This document shows positions 54,233 through 62,522 of a stretch of DNA of 64,000 bases, piece by piece. A model generated the notes under the pieces. The model did no database searches, was not told where the DNA came from, and saw nothing but the letters and a program-made list of their open reading frames with translations. The stretch is from Candidatus Obscuribacterales bacterium (GTDB taxonomy: Bacteria; Cyanobacteriota; Vampirovibrionia; Obscuribacterales; Obscuribacteraceae). The position numbers and the translations under genes are program-made. Where the stretch lies: the NCBI GenBank assembly GCA_020634035.1, contig JACKCM010000001.1, positions 806,001 through 870,000 of the forward strand, given 5' to 3'. Position 1 is the first letter of the stretch. Each line of letters opens with the position of its first letter.

Positions 54233-55540
54233 ATGCCTAAGCCGAAAAAACAGATCCGAAAAAGGCGTATCGGGATCTTCGGCGGAACCTTCAGCCCGAT
54301 TCACTACGGACATCTGATCTGTGCTGAAAAAGTCCGCCAGGACCTGGACCTCGACACCGTCGAGTTCGTGGTCAGCGCCAATCCTCCGAACAAGACCTTC
54401 GGAGTTCTCGACGCCGAGGATCGCTACGACATGGTCGTGGCTGCCACGGAAGACAACCCGTTTTTCAATGCCTCTCGCATCGACATCGAGCACGGTGGCT
54501 CCGGCTACTCTCTGCTCACCGTGGAGGCGATCAAAGAAAAGTATGCCGGCGATGAGCTGTTCTACCTGACCAGCGCCGAATACCTGGATCCCGAGCATCG
54601 CTGGTACCTGCCCCAGTGGGTCGGCGCCAAGGAGCTCTTCAAGATCTGCACTTTCGTGGTCTTTCCCCGGGACCGTCAGGACATGGCTCAGCTCAAGGAG
54701 TGGGCCTCCCTTATCAAAGGCGCTCGTATCGTCGTGCTGGATGCTCCCAGCCCGCCCATCTCGAGCACTCTGATCCGGGACCTGGTGGTCGAAGGCAAGT
54801 CGATCTGGTACACGACCCCCTGGGTGGTGCAACAAATGATCTTCAAGAAGGGTCACTACCGCACGGCAGACTCGCCGGCTCCCGTCACTTCGCCGGTGGC
54901 GCCGGAGTGCATCAAGCGACTGGCGATTTACGAAAGCCAGTTCGACCCGATTCACTACGGCAACCTGCTCTTCGCCGAGTGGGTCCGTCAGGAATACGGT
55001 CATGACCGGGTTCTCTTCGTGCCTTCGGCAAGCCCTCCCAACAACAGGGCGGTCAAGGCAAGCGCTGAAGCCCGTCACCGCATGGTGGTCGCGGCCACTG
55101 CCGAGAACCCGTTCTTCGACTCCAGCCGCATCGCCCTCGACCGCAACACCGTCTCTTATGCGCTCCTCTCTGTCGAGGATGTGCATCGGCAGTACGGTGC
55201 CCACGTCGAGCTCGACCTGATCATCAGCTCGAAGTTCCTCTCGCCCTCGAACCAGTGGTATCTGCCCACCTGGATGGGAGCCGAGGAGCTCTTCAAGAAA
55301 GTCCGTTTCCTGGTCTTCCCTGAAGACATGGCGGACGTCGAGAAGATTCGCGCCCTGGCGAAGAAGATTCCCGAGGCGAAAATCGAGGTGGTCAGCGCTC
55401 CGACCCTGCCGGTCACGAGCCAGGAAATTTCGGAGCATGTTCGCACCGGTCGTTCGATCCGGTATATGACACCCTGGGTGGTGCAGCAGACCATCACCAA
55501 ACAGGACCTCTATCGTCGCAAGACGGGCAAGAAGTCCTGA
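54233..55540 (+). CDS. Tandem NadD-like nucleotidylyltransferase, paralog of 25614-26927
   Basis: 435 residues from ATG 54233 (AGGAG 7 nt upstream). Domain 1 has GIFGGTFSPIHYGH and PPISSTLIRD as in the paralog; domain 2 has IYESQFDPIHYGN, closer to a functional HxGH than the paralog's HYSH, but its loop is LPVTSQEISEH, still lacking the ISSTxIR pattern. Identity to the paralog is high across both domains, so the duplication of the domain preceded the duplication of the gene. It is monocistronic, with a terminator at 55550-55592 and a 294-nt leader. Confidence 0.85.
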   Translation: MPKPKKQIRKRRIGIFGGTFSPIHYGHLICAEKVRQDLDLDTVEFVVSANPPNKTFGVLDAEDRYDMVVAATEDNPFFNASRIDIEHGGSGYSLLTVEAIKEKYAGDELFYLTSAEYLDPEHRWYLPQWVGAKELFKICTFVVFPRDRQDMAQLKEWASLIKGARIVVLDAPSPPISSTLIRDLVVEGKSIWYTTPWVVQQMIFKKGHYRTADSPAPVTSPVAPECIKRLAIYESQFDPIHYGNLLFAEWVRQEYGHDRVLFVPSASPPNNRAVKASAEARHRMVVAATAENPFFDSSRIALDRNTVSYALLSVEDVHRQYGAHVELDLIISSKFLSPSNQWYLPTWMGAEELFKKVRFLVFPEDMADVEKIRALAKKIPEAKIEVVSAPTLPVTSQEISEHVRTGRSIRYMTPWVVQQTITKQDLYRRKTGKKS

Positions 55541-55549
55541 GTTTTCTAG

Positions 55550-55592
55550 AGGGGAGGACAGTGGCCGCATCGCGCGGCGCTGTCTTCCCTTC
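55550..55592 (+). terminator. Terminator of the tandem NMNAT gene
   Basis: A long G+C-rich hairpin (GGGGAGGACAGTGGCCGC with GCGGCGCTGTCTTCCC, some wobbles) is followed by TTCGTTTTAG, 10 nt after the stop. Confidence 0.75.
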
Positions 55593-55605
55593 GTTTTAGA
55601 GCGAG

Positions 55606-55625
55606 AAATACTAAATCATACAGTA
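55606..55625. promoter_or_regulatory. TACT-N9-AGTA dyad, copy 5
   Basis: AAATACT, nine bases, AGTAGAAG. It lies 18 nt beyond the minus-strand terminator at 55636-55676 and also past the plus-strand one, so it is between convergent genes as in copies 2 and 4. Confidence 0.5.
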
Positions 55626-55635
55626 GAAGAGTTTG

Positions 55636-55676
55636 AAAAAAGACAGGGACTCTCCGTTTTTGGCGGAGAGCCCTGT
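55636..55676 (-). terminator. Intrinsic terminator of the 55716-56144 gene
   Basis: ACAGGG-CTCTCCG with its complement (one bulged A), a 7-nt loop, and TTTTTT on the minus strand just after the stem. It begins 40 nt past the stop codon. Confidence 0.85.
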
Positions 55677-55715
55677 AAGTAAACGATAGCTTCGAGATTC
55701 ATAATGGCGGTGCGG

Positions 55716-56144
55716 TTAGCTTTCGCTCTCCCTCTCCGCTCCAATGCCAAGCTCCGCATTCTTGCGGATGATAGCCCGGCGAACCTCAGCGGTCATCGTC
55801 ATGGCGGCGAACACCGTCCCCAGTGTTTTGCGAAGCTCGTCATCGTCCGAGATATGATCCAGGACCGGCATGACGTCGTCCACCACCTGTTGCGCGCTGG
55901 CAAGGCGGGGTACGAGCTTGTCTTTTTCGGGGAAATCGGAGAAAGCTTCGATCTCGGCGTTGAGCTCTCCGAGCTCATTGTCGAGAATCGAAAGGTTGAC
56001 CTTAATTGTATGACGCAAGTTTTCCTTGTCGTCGAAACTCATCGGTTTACGCAGCTTGTCTCCGCCTTTGACAGGACTCTTCCTGCCGAAAACCATGACC
56101 GCAACTATGAGAAGTATCAGTACTATTGGATAGATCCACGACAT
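55716..56144 (-). CDS. Membrane-anchored helical protein
   Basis: 142 residues from ATG 56144 (AAGGAGG 7 nt upstream). One N-terminal span (about residues 5-20, YPIVLILLIVAVMVFG) precedes a helical domain with basic then acidic stretches: SFDDKENLRHTIKVNLSILD, ELGELNAEIEAFSDFPEKDK, and TLGTVFAAMTMTAEVRRAII. No family recognised. It has the same design as 39751-40080 (span plus helical bundle). It lies about 275 nt from the symporter gene upstream, and a G+C-rich hairpin (about 56340-56376) sits between them, so cotranscription is possible but unclear. Confidence 0.6.
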   Translation of the reverse strand: MSWIYPIVLILLIVAVMVFGRKSPVKGGDKLRKPMSFDDKENLRHTIKVNLSILDNELGELNAEIEAFSDFPEKDKLVPRLASAQQVVDDVMPVLDHISDDDELRKTLGTVFAAMTMTAEVRRAIIRKNAELGIGAERESES

Positions 56145-56418
56145 AATGGGACCTCCTTCTGGTGTCGAGTCCTGACATACTGCTTTCAGGATTCGACGAT
56201 GGCGCACAAGAGAATTCAGTTTGACTGACTGACTTGTGTGGAGAGCACGTGGTTAGACGGTGCTGTCCATTTCGCCACTTCCTGCCCGGATTTAGTTAAT
56301 TGGATACCGAGCAAGAAATGGCGTGCCGGGTGGAATTCCACTGGATAAGAAGGGGCGAAATTCCCTCCCCTTCCTATCCGGTGCTCAATCAAATTTCAGC
56401 TTGAAAGTTCTGTTTCGA

Positions 56419-57837
56419 TCAGCTTTTCTCGGAGCTGGTCAGACGCTGGCCTAGCGGATACATGAGGAGGCCTGCGATCATGCCGGGCATGACCTCGTAG
56501 GCGACCCCATCCAGTCCGGCAAGGCGCCAGGCGACCGTTACCAGAAAACCGACGGCCATCATCAGAAGAATCGTCTTCTCCGTGGGCTTGGCGCCGAGGC
56601 AGTAGACGATCAAGAGCGGAGCGAAGACCGAAGCCAGGGCACCGACTGCGATGAGCACCAGGTCGAAGACGCTCTGGGGTCCCCAGAGAGCTATCGCCAG
56701 GGCGAGCAGTGCGATGAAGACCGTGGAGATCTTGGTCATCATATAGCTCACTTTCTGAAACGGCAGCACATCCCTGGTGAGGGATGCCGAGCAGCTCAGA
56801 ATCTGGGAGTCGGCGGTGGACATCGTGGCGGCGAAAACGCCAGCCAGAACGAGTCCGACCAGGACCTGGGGCAGAAGCTTGAGCGAGAACATCGGCAGAG
56901 CAAGCTCGGGGTCGAAGCTGTTCACCTCGGGCAGAATCACCCGGGAGGCGAGACCAGCCATGACCGTGAGCATACAGAAGACGATGAACCAGCCGTAGTA
57001 ATAAGCGCGGGTGCGACCCAGGTTCTCCGCTTTGTCCATGGACATGAAGCGAACCATCACATGCGGTTGGCCGATTACCGAGAATCCGGCAAAGACCCAG
57101 CCCAGAACGAACATGATCGGTCCGAGAACCGGTCCCCATGCCATATCAGGCGGGAAGATGTTCATATAGGTCGGGCTGACCGCGTAGAGGGCATCGATGA
57201 AAGCGCTGATGCCGCCGGTGCTCGCAACTGCCGCCACCGCCAGAACTGCCATGGCGAGAACCATGACGATGGACTGAGCGGCGTCGGTCCAGATCGAAGC
57301 GCGGATGCCGCCGGCGAAACAGTATGCCACCACCATGACACAGCCGATGATGGCGCCGACACTGTAGTCCCATCCGAAGAGGACATGCAGTGCTTTGCTG
57401 CCTGCATTGAGCTGGGCGGCTGCATAGGCACAGAGGAAGAGCACTGTCACCAGACCGCCGACAAGGCGAACCCAGCGATAGTTTGTCCCGTTCCAGGTTG
57501 CCAGTGCACCTGCGTATGTGAGGCTTTCATGCTTCTCGCTGTTCTGGCGCAGCCGGGCATGGACGAATGTGGACATGATGTAGTCGCCCACGATAAGTCC
57601 GATGGCAAGCCACATGGCAGACAGTCCCAGGGTGTAGGTGAGACCGATCATGCCGATGAACATGAAGCCGCTGTTCCAGGTGGCGATGGCGGAGAGTGCC
57701 ACCAGCCATGGAGAGACATTGCGGCCGGCGAGGAGATAGTCCTCGGTGGTTGCCTTCTGTTTGAGAGTAGAGAGAATTCCCACTCCCACGAAAAGCATCA
57801 AGAAAAAGCCGAAGCTAATCATGATCATATAGTTCAT
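56419..57837 (-). CDS. Sodium/solute symporter (SSS family, PutP-like)
   Basis: 472 residues with about thirteen predicted transmembrane helices. SSS features include the WLVALSAIATWNSGFMFIGM region (TM1-2), the AAQLNAGSKALH segment and SLVFAATMSTADSQILSCSA, which matches the SSF signature region (A-x-M-S-T-A-D-x-x-L) for Na+ coordination in TM8. It probably takes up an amino acid, as PutP does for proline; the substrate is not certain. GGAAGGTGG precedes the ATG. Codon use is G+C-rich like the tandem NMNAT gene. Confidence 0.9.
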   Translation of the reverse strand: MNYMIMISFGFFLMLFVGVGILSTLKQKATTEDYLLAGRNVSPWLVALSAIATWNSGFMFIGMIGLTYTLGLSAMWLAIGLIVGDYIMSTFVHARLRQNSEKHESLTYAGALATWNGTNYRWVRLVGGLVTVLFLCAYAAAQLNAGSKALHVLFGWDYSVGAIIGCVMVVAYCFAGGIRASIWTDAAQSIVMVLAMAVLAVAAVASTGGISAFIDALYAVSPTYMNIFPPDMAWGPVLGPIMFVLGWVFAGFSVIGQPHVMVRFMSMDKAENLGRTRAYYYGWFIVFCMLTVMAGLASRVILPEVNSFDPELALPMFSLKLLPQVLVGLVLAGVFAATMSTADSQILSCSASLTRDVLPFQKVSYMMTKISTVFIALLALAIALWGPQSVFDLVLIAVGALASVFAPLLIVYCLGAKPTEKTILLMMAVGFLVTVAWRLAGLDGVAYEVMPGMIAGLLMYPLGQRLTSSEKS

Positions 57838-58229
57838 AAAGCCACCTTCCTTTTCAGTTTTGTTGATTAGGAGTTGCTTTTGCGAAACCGGAGAATAGCC
57901 ACAGATGTCGAAGCCCGTAAGCGTTAATGCGCTTCGTTGAGGTCTTCTTTTTGGGACGAGCTGTATTAAGTGGCGGAATCTCCGGAGAAACTTAATCCCA
58001 TGTGAGGGAAACTTTGGAACGTATAACTAATAGAGAGCTTTACTCTGGTAAATCCCGCTTTAAATAAGAAATCTGTTTCAGAAAAGCTCATGAGCTTTTC
58101 TGAAACTAAGTCTTGGTTTGTAATTTGGGATATTGCGTTTAGGGCTGGTCTAGCTCAGCTAGCTATGCAAGAAGTCAAGCGGTTACTGCTTGCGGCATCA
58201 GGCTCAGTTGATACTATCTACGGTGAATC
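57838..58229. other. 392-nt intergenic region with a 32-bp perfect palindrome
   Basis: 58075-58106 is a perfect 32-nt palindrome (GTTTCAGAAAAGCTCA followed by its exact complement), about 125 nt past the stop of 58230-58985 on the minus strand. It could be an unusually distant terminator or an operator for the symporter gene. The remainder holds no gene and is AT-rich near 58020-58070. Confidence 0.5.
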
Positions 58230-58985
58230 TCAAACTTCTGGTATTGGGCCGTCGCAGTCGAAATGACACCACAGTCTGTGGCCCTTACACTCGAAAATCA
58301 CCACGTTATAGCCTGGTCGCTGAAAAGAAAAAGCCGTTGCAGAGATAAGGGCATCAGGTTTATTTCTGTCCCAGCCGCACAGTTCGAGGCTGCCATGCTC
58401 GATGATAATGTTGCGCATCGAGCTATATTCGGGGAACATCTCGTCTTCGTCATAGACAACCGGATGATAGACCTTATCACTTGTGGCGGATTTCACTGTG
58501 TAGAAATAGAGCTCAGTCGGCTCGGTGTTTTCCAGGACCCAGCTCAAGAACTTATAGCGGTTTTTTCTAGCGAAATAATGGAGCATCCCAAATCCGCATA
58601 GAAAGGGCACTGCCAGCGTCGCCAGGGGCAGCCACTCTAGAGAAAAACTGAGAGCCGGCATGGAGGAAAGCAAGGCTAGCGGTGTCAGGACAAGCACGAG
58701 CATGGCGATTCTGTTCTGACTGGCGAAATCGCCATGCAGCTCCTGACCTGAATAGTCTATTGGGACAGCTGTTTTCGGCTGACTTTCGACCAGAGGCTCT
58801 TTTCTTTCTTCTGGCTGCTTTTCTGGCGGCGGCTTTTCTTTTTCTATCAGCTCCGCTTTGACCTCTGCAGGCTTGAATTCAACAGGTGACTTCTTCGAAA
58901 TCGTGTTCTGATCAGGCTTTGAGCAATCTATACAGATGAAACCATCCGTGTTCATATTCTTGCCGCAATAGGCGCACAGGCTCAT
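58230..58985 (-). CDS. Zinc-ribbon membrane protein
   Basis: 251 residues. An N-terminal CAYCGKNMNTDGFICIDC zinc ribbon (four Cys) is followed by a disordered Lys/Glu/Pro stretch (about 30-75), two spans (about 95-135, MLVLVLTPLALLSSMPALSF) and a C-terminal domain with many aromatic and Cys residues (FYTVKSATSDKVYHP, then VVIFECKGHRLWCHFDCDG). The last domain recalls ligand-binding or photoreceptor-like folds but is unrecognised. The ATGA overlap with 58982-60136 means translational coupling to the cation exchanger. Confidence 0.6.
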   Translation of the reverse strand: MSLCAYCGKNMNTDGFICIDCSKPDQNTISKKSPVEFKPAEVKAELIEKEKPPPEKQPEERKEPLVESQPKTAVPIDYSGQELHGDFASQNRIAMLVLVLTPLALLSSMPALSFSLEWLPLATLAVPFLCGFGMLHYFARKNRYKFLSWVLENTEPTELYFYTVKSATSDKVYHPVVYDEDEMFPEYSSMRNIIIEHGSLELCGWDRNKPDALISATAFSFQRPGYNVVIFECKGHRLWCHFDCDGPIPEV

Positions 58986-60136
58986 ACTTCGGTAGAAATT
59001 ATAAATACGGTCCAGGCGATGTAGAGAATAGCCAGGACAATGGCTTGCCAGAACTGTACTCTTTTGGGAATCAGAAAAGTGCTGAGGATGACTGTGGTAA
59101 CAACAACCAGGGCGATGCGCAGACCGAGCACCGAGTCGTGTTCCGGCATAGGTATGGTGCCTTCGGTTATGCCGTAAAGAAAGAGCGGAAATCCAAGCGC
59201 GACGCAGATGTCGAAAGTGTTGCTTCCGACAGCGTTCGAGATGGCGTCATTATGATTGCCTTTCATAGAGTCTTTGATGGATAGTATCGTATCTGGTACC
59301 GAGCTGGCTGCCGCTCCAAGAAAGAGCGCCGTGACAATGGCATGAACCCCTAGAAGTTCGGCGCTTTTTACTATGGTCTCGCCCAGGACATAGCAGGCTG
59401 CTGAAATTACAGCCACGGCGCTCAAAAGTACAATCCAGGGGCGGTGAGCCTTACCTGATTCGTAGTGTGCACCACCGAAGTAAAGGCTGTTGAAATCGAA
59501 TTCTACTATGGCTTTACCCACGGGGAGCTTCTCTACATGGGCGACATGGTGGCTGACTTCGGTGTCTTGAACTACCGGATAGCGACTGGATTGCCAGGCC
59601 ATCAGACCAACATAAGGCAGATAGATAGCCATCAGAATGGCGCCGTCGACCCAGGTAAGAGTCGATTTACCGAGCAAGAAAATCAACACCGCCTCGGCGA
59701 TAATAACCGCGATTCCATCCCGGATCAAAGCCGGTTTATCGATTTCGAAAGAGTCTGTGGTGTGCCATTCTTGCTTCATCCTGATAAAGCCCAGGGTGCC
59801 GGCTCGCACCAGCAGTCTGGCTAGAGCCGGAGCGGTCACAAAAATGATGCAAAGACAGGGAATGATGTCGCTGTTAAAAACTGCCGAGCCTGCGGTTACG
59901 GCGATACCGGCACCGAAGACCTCGTTGCCGCCAATAAAAAACAGAAGAGCGATGGTGGTAAACAGCTCAGGCAGCGAAGAGCCGACAGCGTTTATGGTGG
60001 CTCCTTTCACTCCCGGGGGCAGCTTTCTTCCGAGCCAATCGGCGGCGCCTTCGAAGCTGTTGCAACTCTTGGCGAGAACATAGCTCGATGCTGCCACGGT
60101 GAAAATCAGAAGCAGGAATTCTAGGAACTTTTCCAT
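58982..60136 (-). CDS. Ca2+/cation antiporter (CaCA family, YrbG-like)
   Basis: 384 residues from ATG 60136 (an upstream TTG 60181 is less likely). Ten or so spans contain the two alpha repeats of CaCA exchangers: ATINAVGSSLPELFT (alpha-1) and ISNAVGSNTFDICVA (alpha-2), with Glu and Asn that coordinate cation. Exchanges Ca2+ (or K+/Na+) across the inner membrane. A cytoplasmic loop of about 60 residues (HVEKLPVGKAIVEF) separates the halves. It overlaps the zinc-ribbon protein gene by 4 nt, suggesting the latter regulates or assists it. Confidence 0.9.
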   Translation of the reverse strand: MEKFLEFLLLIFTVAASSYVLAKSCNSFEGAADWLGRKLPPGVKGATINAVGSSLPELFTTIALLFFIGGNEVFGAGIAVTAGSAVFNSDIIPCLCIIFVTAPALARLLVRAGTLGFIRMKQEWHTTDSFEIDKPALIRDGIAVIIAEAVLIFLLGKSTLTWVDGAILMAIYLPYVGLMAWQSSRYPVVQDTEVSHHVAHVEKLPVGKAIVEFDFNSLYFGGAHYESGKAHRPWIVLLSAVAVISAACYVLGETIVKSAELLGVHAIVTALFLGAAASSVPDTILSIKDSMKGNHNDAISNAVGSNTFDICVALGFPLFLYGITEGTIPMPEHDSVLGLRIALVVVTTVILSTFLIPKRVQFWQAIVLAILYIAWTVFIISTEV

Positions 60137-60181
60137 GGGAGACCAGGGCCTGTGGGAACCGCCGCAAGGGTTTTGTTGCAA

Positions 60182-60675
60182 TCGACAGAACCCTTATTCA
60201 GACACCTGATAGTTATACATCACCGGCGAAGGAATTTCACTGGCTTATGACCGGCTTATCTAAGTCCGCACGAGCCCTCTTCTGCTAGTTTCGCTAGGGC
60301 GCCAGAGACCTCATTAAGATCGGCTGCCCTTTTGTAAAGCTAGAGCCATGCCATCTAGCGCAGGCAAAGGCAGGTAAGGGTTAGAAAGGGTTCGAAAGAT
60401 TACTTCCCTTTACAAACTCATGACATCATTTGAAACAAGCAGTTTTGTTTAGTTTTTGTCATCAGAAGACTCCTTGATAACCTTTAAGAGCTTTTGCTAT
60501 CACGAAATCACCTGTTTATTTGTTTTGCTTTCCAGAGAGCTATATCAGCACCTAGCCAATTTGTTCTGAGTCTTTGAACCTATTTAAGCAACTTATCAGT
60601 TGTCTGGTTCTGGCCGTGCTTTATCTATCTCTCTCTAGCAAGAAGTCCTGTCTCAGGACTAAGAAGGACATCGAA
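60182..60675. other. 494-nt intergenic region, no gene seen
   Basis: It separates divergent genes and should hold promoters for both. It is AT-rich (TTTAGTTTTTG at about 60445). A frame open from 60574 joins the next gene but lacks a ribosome site and begins in AT-rich sequence. I see no convincing structured RNA. Confidence 0.45.
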
Positions 60676-61080
60676 ATGAAAACATTTTTTGCCAATCTGG
60701 TAAGGATCCTCGTGACGGCGGCGGTGATGACCTTGTTCGCTCCGCTTGTTCTTCCGGGGATGAGTTTTTCTGGCTCTTATGCCGTCGGGATTCTTCTGGG
60801 CGCCTGTCTGTGGCTGGTCTACACGGTCACCACTCGCGTCAACAAGAAGATTTTCGGAGTGGCTGAAGGAGCCTGTCCGATGCCATCGGTGATGAGGATT
60901 TTCGTGGTTATTCAATTCGCCGTCACCGTCGTTTTTCTGGCGGTAGCGGGGATGGTTTTGACCACGCCTCTGGTAATCGCCGGAGTCCTCTCTCTGATAG
61001 CTGCTGCTGTCGTCACTCTGTTCGGCGCCGTGCTCTCCAGTGTGGTGGTGCGGTTGCTCCGACTCGATGGGGTGGCGTAA
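60676..61080 (+). CDS. Four-span membrane protein, 134 residues
   Basis: Start at ATG 60676 with AAGGA 7 nt upstream. Four helices are visible, about residues 6-28 (ANLVRILVTAAVMTLFAPLV), 33-52 (GSYAVGILLGACLWLVYTV), 72-94 and 98-122. It is Ala/Val-rich with a few charged loops (TTRVNKKIFGVAEG). No family recognised. It leads an operon with the YwqK-like paralogs 61168, 62523 and 63877, which all share an N-terminal span, so it may assemble with them. Confidence 0.65.
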   Translation: MKTFFANLVRILVTAAVMTLFAPLVLPGMSFSGSYAVGILLGACLWLVYTVTTRVNKKIFGVAEGACPMPSVMRIFVVIQFAVTVVFLAVAGMVLTTPLVIAGVLSLIAAAVVTLFGAVLSSVVVRLLRLDGVA

Positions 61081-61167
61081 GCAACATGAAAAGCGATCAT
61101 CCCGCATGAGGCGGGGTGGCGAACTAAATCTATACCACAATCAGTGGTCCACGAAAGTGGGGTGAAG

Positions 61168-62433
61168 ATGACAAAGTTCAGAATAGGTTTACTGATAGGC
61201 CTGGGCTCTGCCGCAGGTCTAGCTCTGGTCGTTGGCCTTGGACTCGCGCGCTACGAAAGCCCGGCGGGTTCAGGCAGCGACCGGCTGTTTCCCGAATTGG
61301 CGCATGAAAGAACCGCTCTCCAGCCGGAGAATTCGGACGAATACATGCGCACCTACAAATACGCCGACGACGGAGTGACCCGGCAGAGCGCTGTGGTCGC
61401 CTTCCGTGACGGCTCCACCGGCTACATCAACTACCGTCCCGACGGCACCGTCTCTACCTTCGGCTCTTACTACCCGGCGGCAGATTCGGCTGTGGCGGCT
61501 CCCAAGCTGCAAGCCGAATACGACACCGACGGGCGGAGCTTCCTGTTCGAGCGGCGTTTCCGTGAAGATGGCAGCATCATCCGGGAAGGTCGTCGGCAGG
61601 CGGACGGCAGCTATCTCATCCGGGATTTCTTCGAGGGCGGTGTGAGGATGTCCGGCGAAGAGGTCTATGCCAGGGACGCCAAGCTCATTGCGCTCACCCA
61701 CTGGTTCGAAGATGGGACGGTGCAGAAGTCTGTCTCTGCCGACAAGACCGGTGCTGTCGTGACCGAGGAGTTCGCTCCCGGCGGCGCCCGGAAGTTCTAT
61801 CACCGGCTGCGTAGCGACAGCGACGAGGTCTGGGAGTATTATCGTGAAGACGGCAAGACCCTTGCTCAGCGGTTCACAATGGTGGAAAAGTCGGCAATGC
61901 GCTCCGTCAGCTATTATGTGCTCGCCCAGTACTTCAAGCCCGACGGCAGCATCCGAGAGGAGCGTGAGTTTCATCGCAGCTCCATGCTGGTGCGCTTCTT
62001 CGACGAAGATGGCAAGCTCGCCTGGGTGCAGACCTGGGATCACAAAAACTGGCAGAACGCCAAAGGCGATGACCTGAAGCTCACACCGGACCAGTATGTC
62101 TTCGACGGGCTTTACCTCGGTAAAGAGATTTTCGATGAGGACAGCTACTGGTTCTATGACGGCGGGCTGAAGCTGCGCCGGCATATCTTCTTCGACACCA
62201 GTCTGCCTGGCCGGAACATGGCTCACAAAGAGTATGACGAAGAGACCGGTGTCCTCAAGGAGTACAAGCGCTTCTTCCTCAAGGACGGCAAGGTCGAATC
62301 GGAGATCGTCAAGCTCGAACCGGGTACGACGAACGAAAAGTTCGACTACGGCAGTCTGCCGGAAGGCTGGGACCAGCCCACACCCTATGTGGTGCCTCCC
62401 ATGGCTCCTCATGATTCCTACGGGGATGACTGA
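61168..62433 (+). CDS. Membrane-anchored YwqK/MORN-like repeat protein A
   Basis: 421 residues from ATG 61168. One N-terminal span (about 6-28) is followed by an extracytoplasmic beta-rich domain made of about eight repeats of the type F-x-x-D-G-x-x-x-x-x-x-Y-x-x-D-G (VVAFRDGSTGYINYRPDGTV, RRFREDGSIIREGRRQADG, QYFKPDGSIREEREFHR). This resembles the MORN-variant repeats of YwqK-type antitoxin-like proteins. No catalytic site is apparent. It is followed by a close paralog, 62523-63794, and a third partial one. Function unknown; surface binding or toxin neutralisation are speculations. Confidence 0.7.
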   Translation: MTKFRIGLLIGLGSAAGLALVVGLGLARYESPAGSGSDRLFPELAHERTALQPENSDEYMRTYKYADDGVTRQSAVVAFRDGSTGYINYRPDGTVSTFGSYYPAADSAVAAPKLQAEYDTDGRSFLFERRFREDGSIIREGRRQADGSYLIRDFFEGGVRMSGEEVYARDAKLIALTHWFEDGTVQKSVSADKTGAVVTEEFAPGGARKFYHRLRSDSDEVWEYYREDGKTLAQRFTMVEKSAMRSVSYYVLAQYFKPDGSIREEREFHRSSMLVRFFDEDGKLAWVQTWDHKNWQNAKGDDLKLTPDQYVFDGLYLGKEIFDEDSYWFYDGGLKLRRHIFFDTSLPGRNMAHKEYDEETGVLKEYKRFFLKDGKVESEIVKLEPGTTNEKFDYGSLPEGWDQPTPYVVPPMAPHDSYGDD

Positions 62434-62442
62434 GTAATCGCC

Positions 62443-62476
62443 AGGGGCGGGGTGGGCATGAGCCTGCTCCGCCCTT
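62443..62476. terminator. Intercistronic G+C-rich hairpin
   Basis: AGGGGCGGGGTGGGC pairs with GCCTGCTCCGCCCTT (a few mismatches) around an ATGA loop, between two paralogs. There is no T-tract. Confidence 0.55.
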
Positions 62477-62522
62477 GAACATCAACCTGAGTATCAACTA
62501 CCAACGAAAGAAGGTGAGAGTG

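Noticed and set aside
53947..54240. A 97-codon frame before the tandem NMNAT gene
   Set aside because: Basic, low-complexity tail and overlap with the leader and ribosome site of the real start at 54233; more likely untranslated leader.
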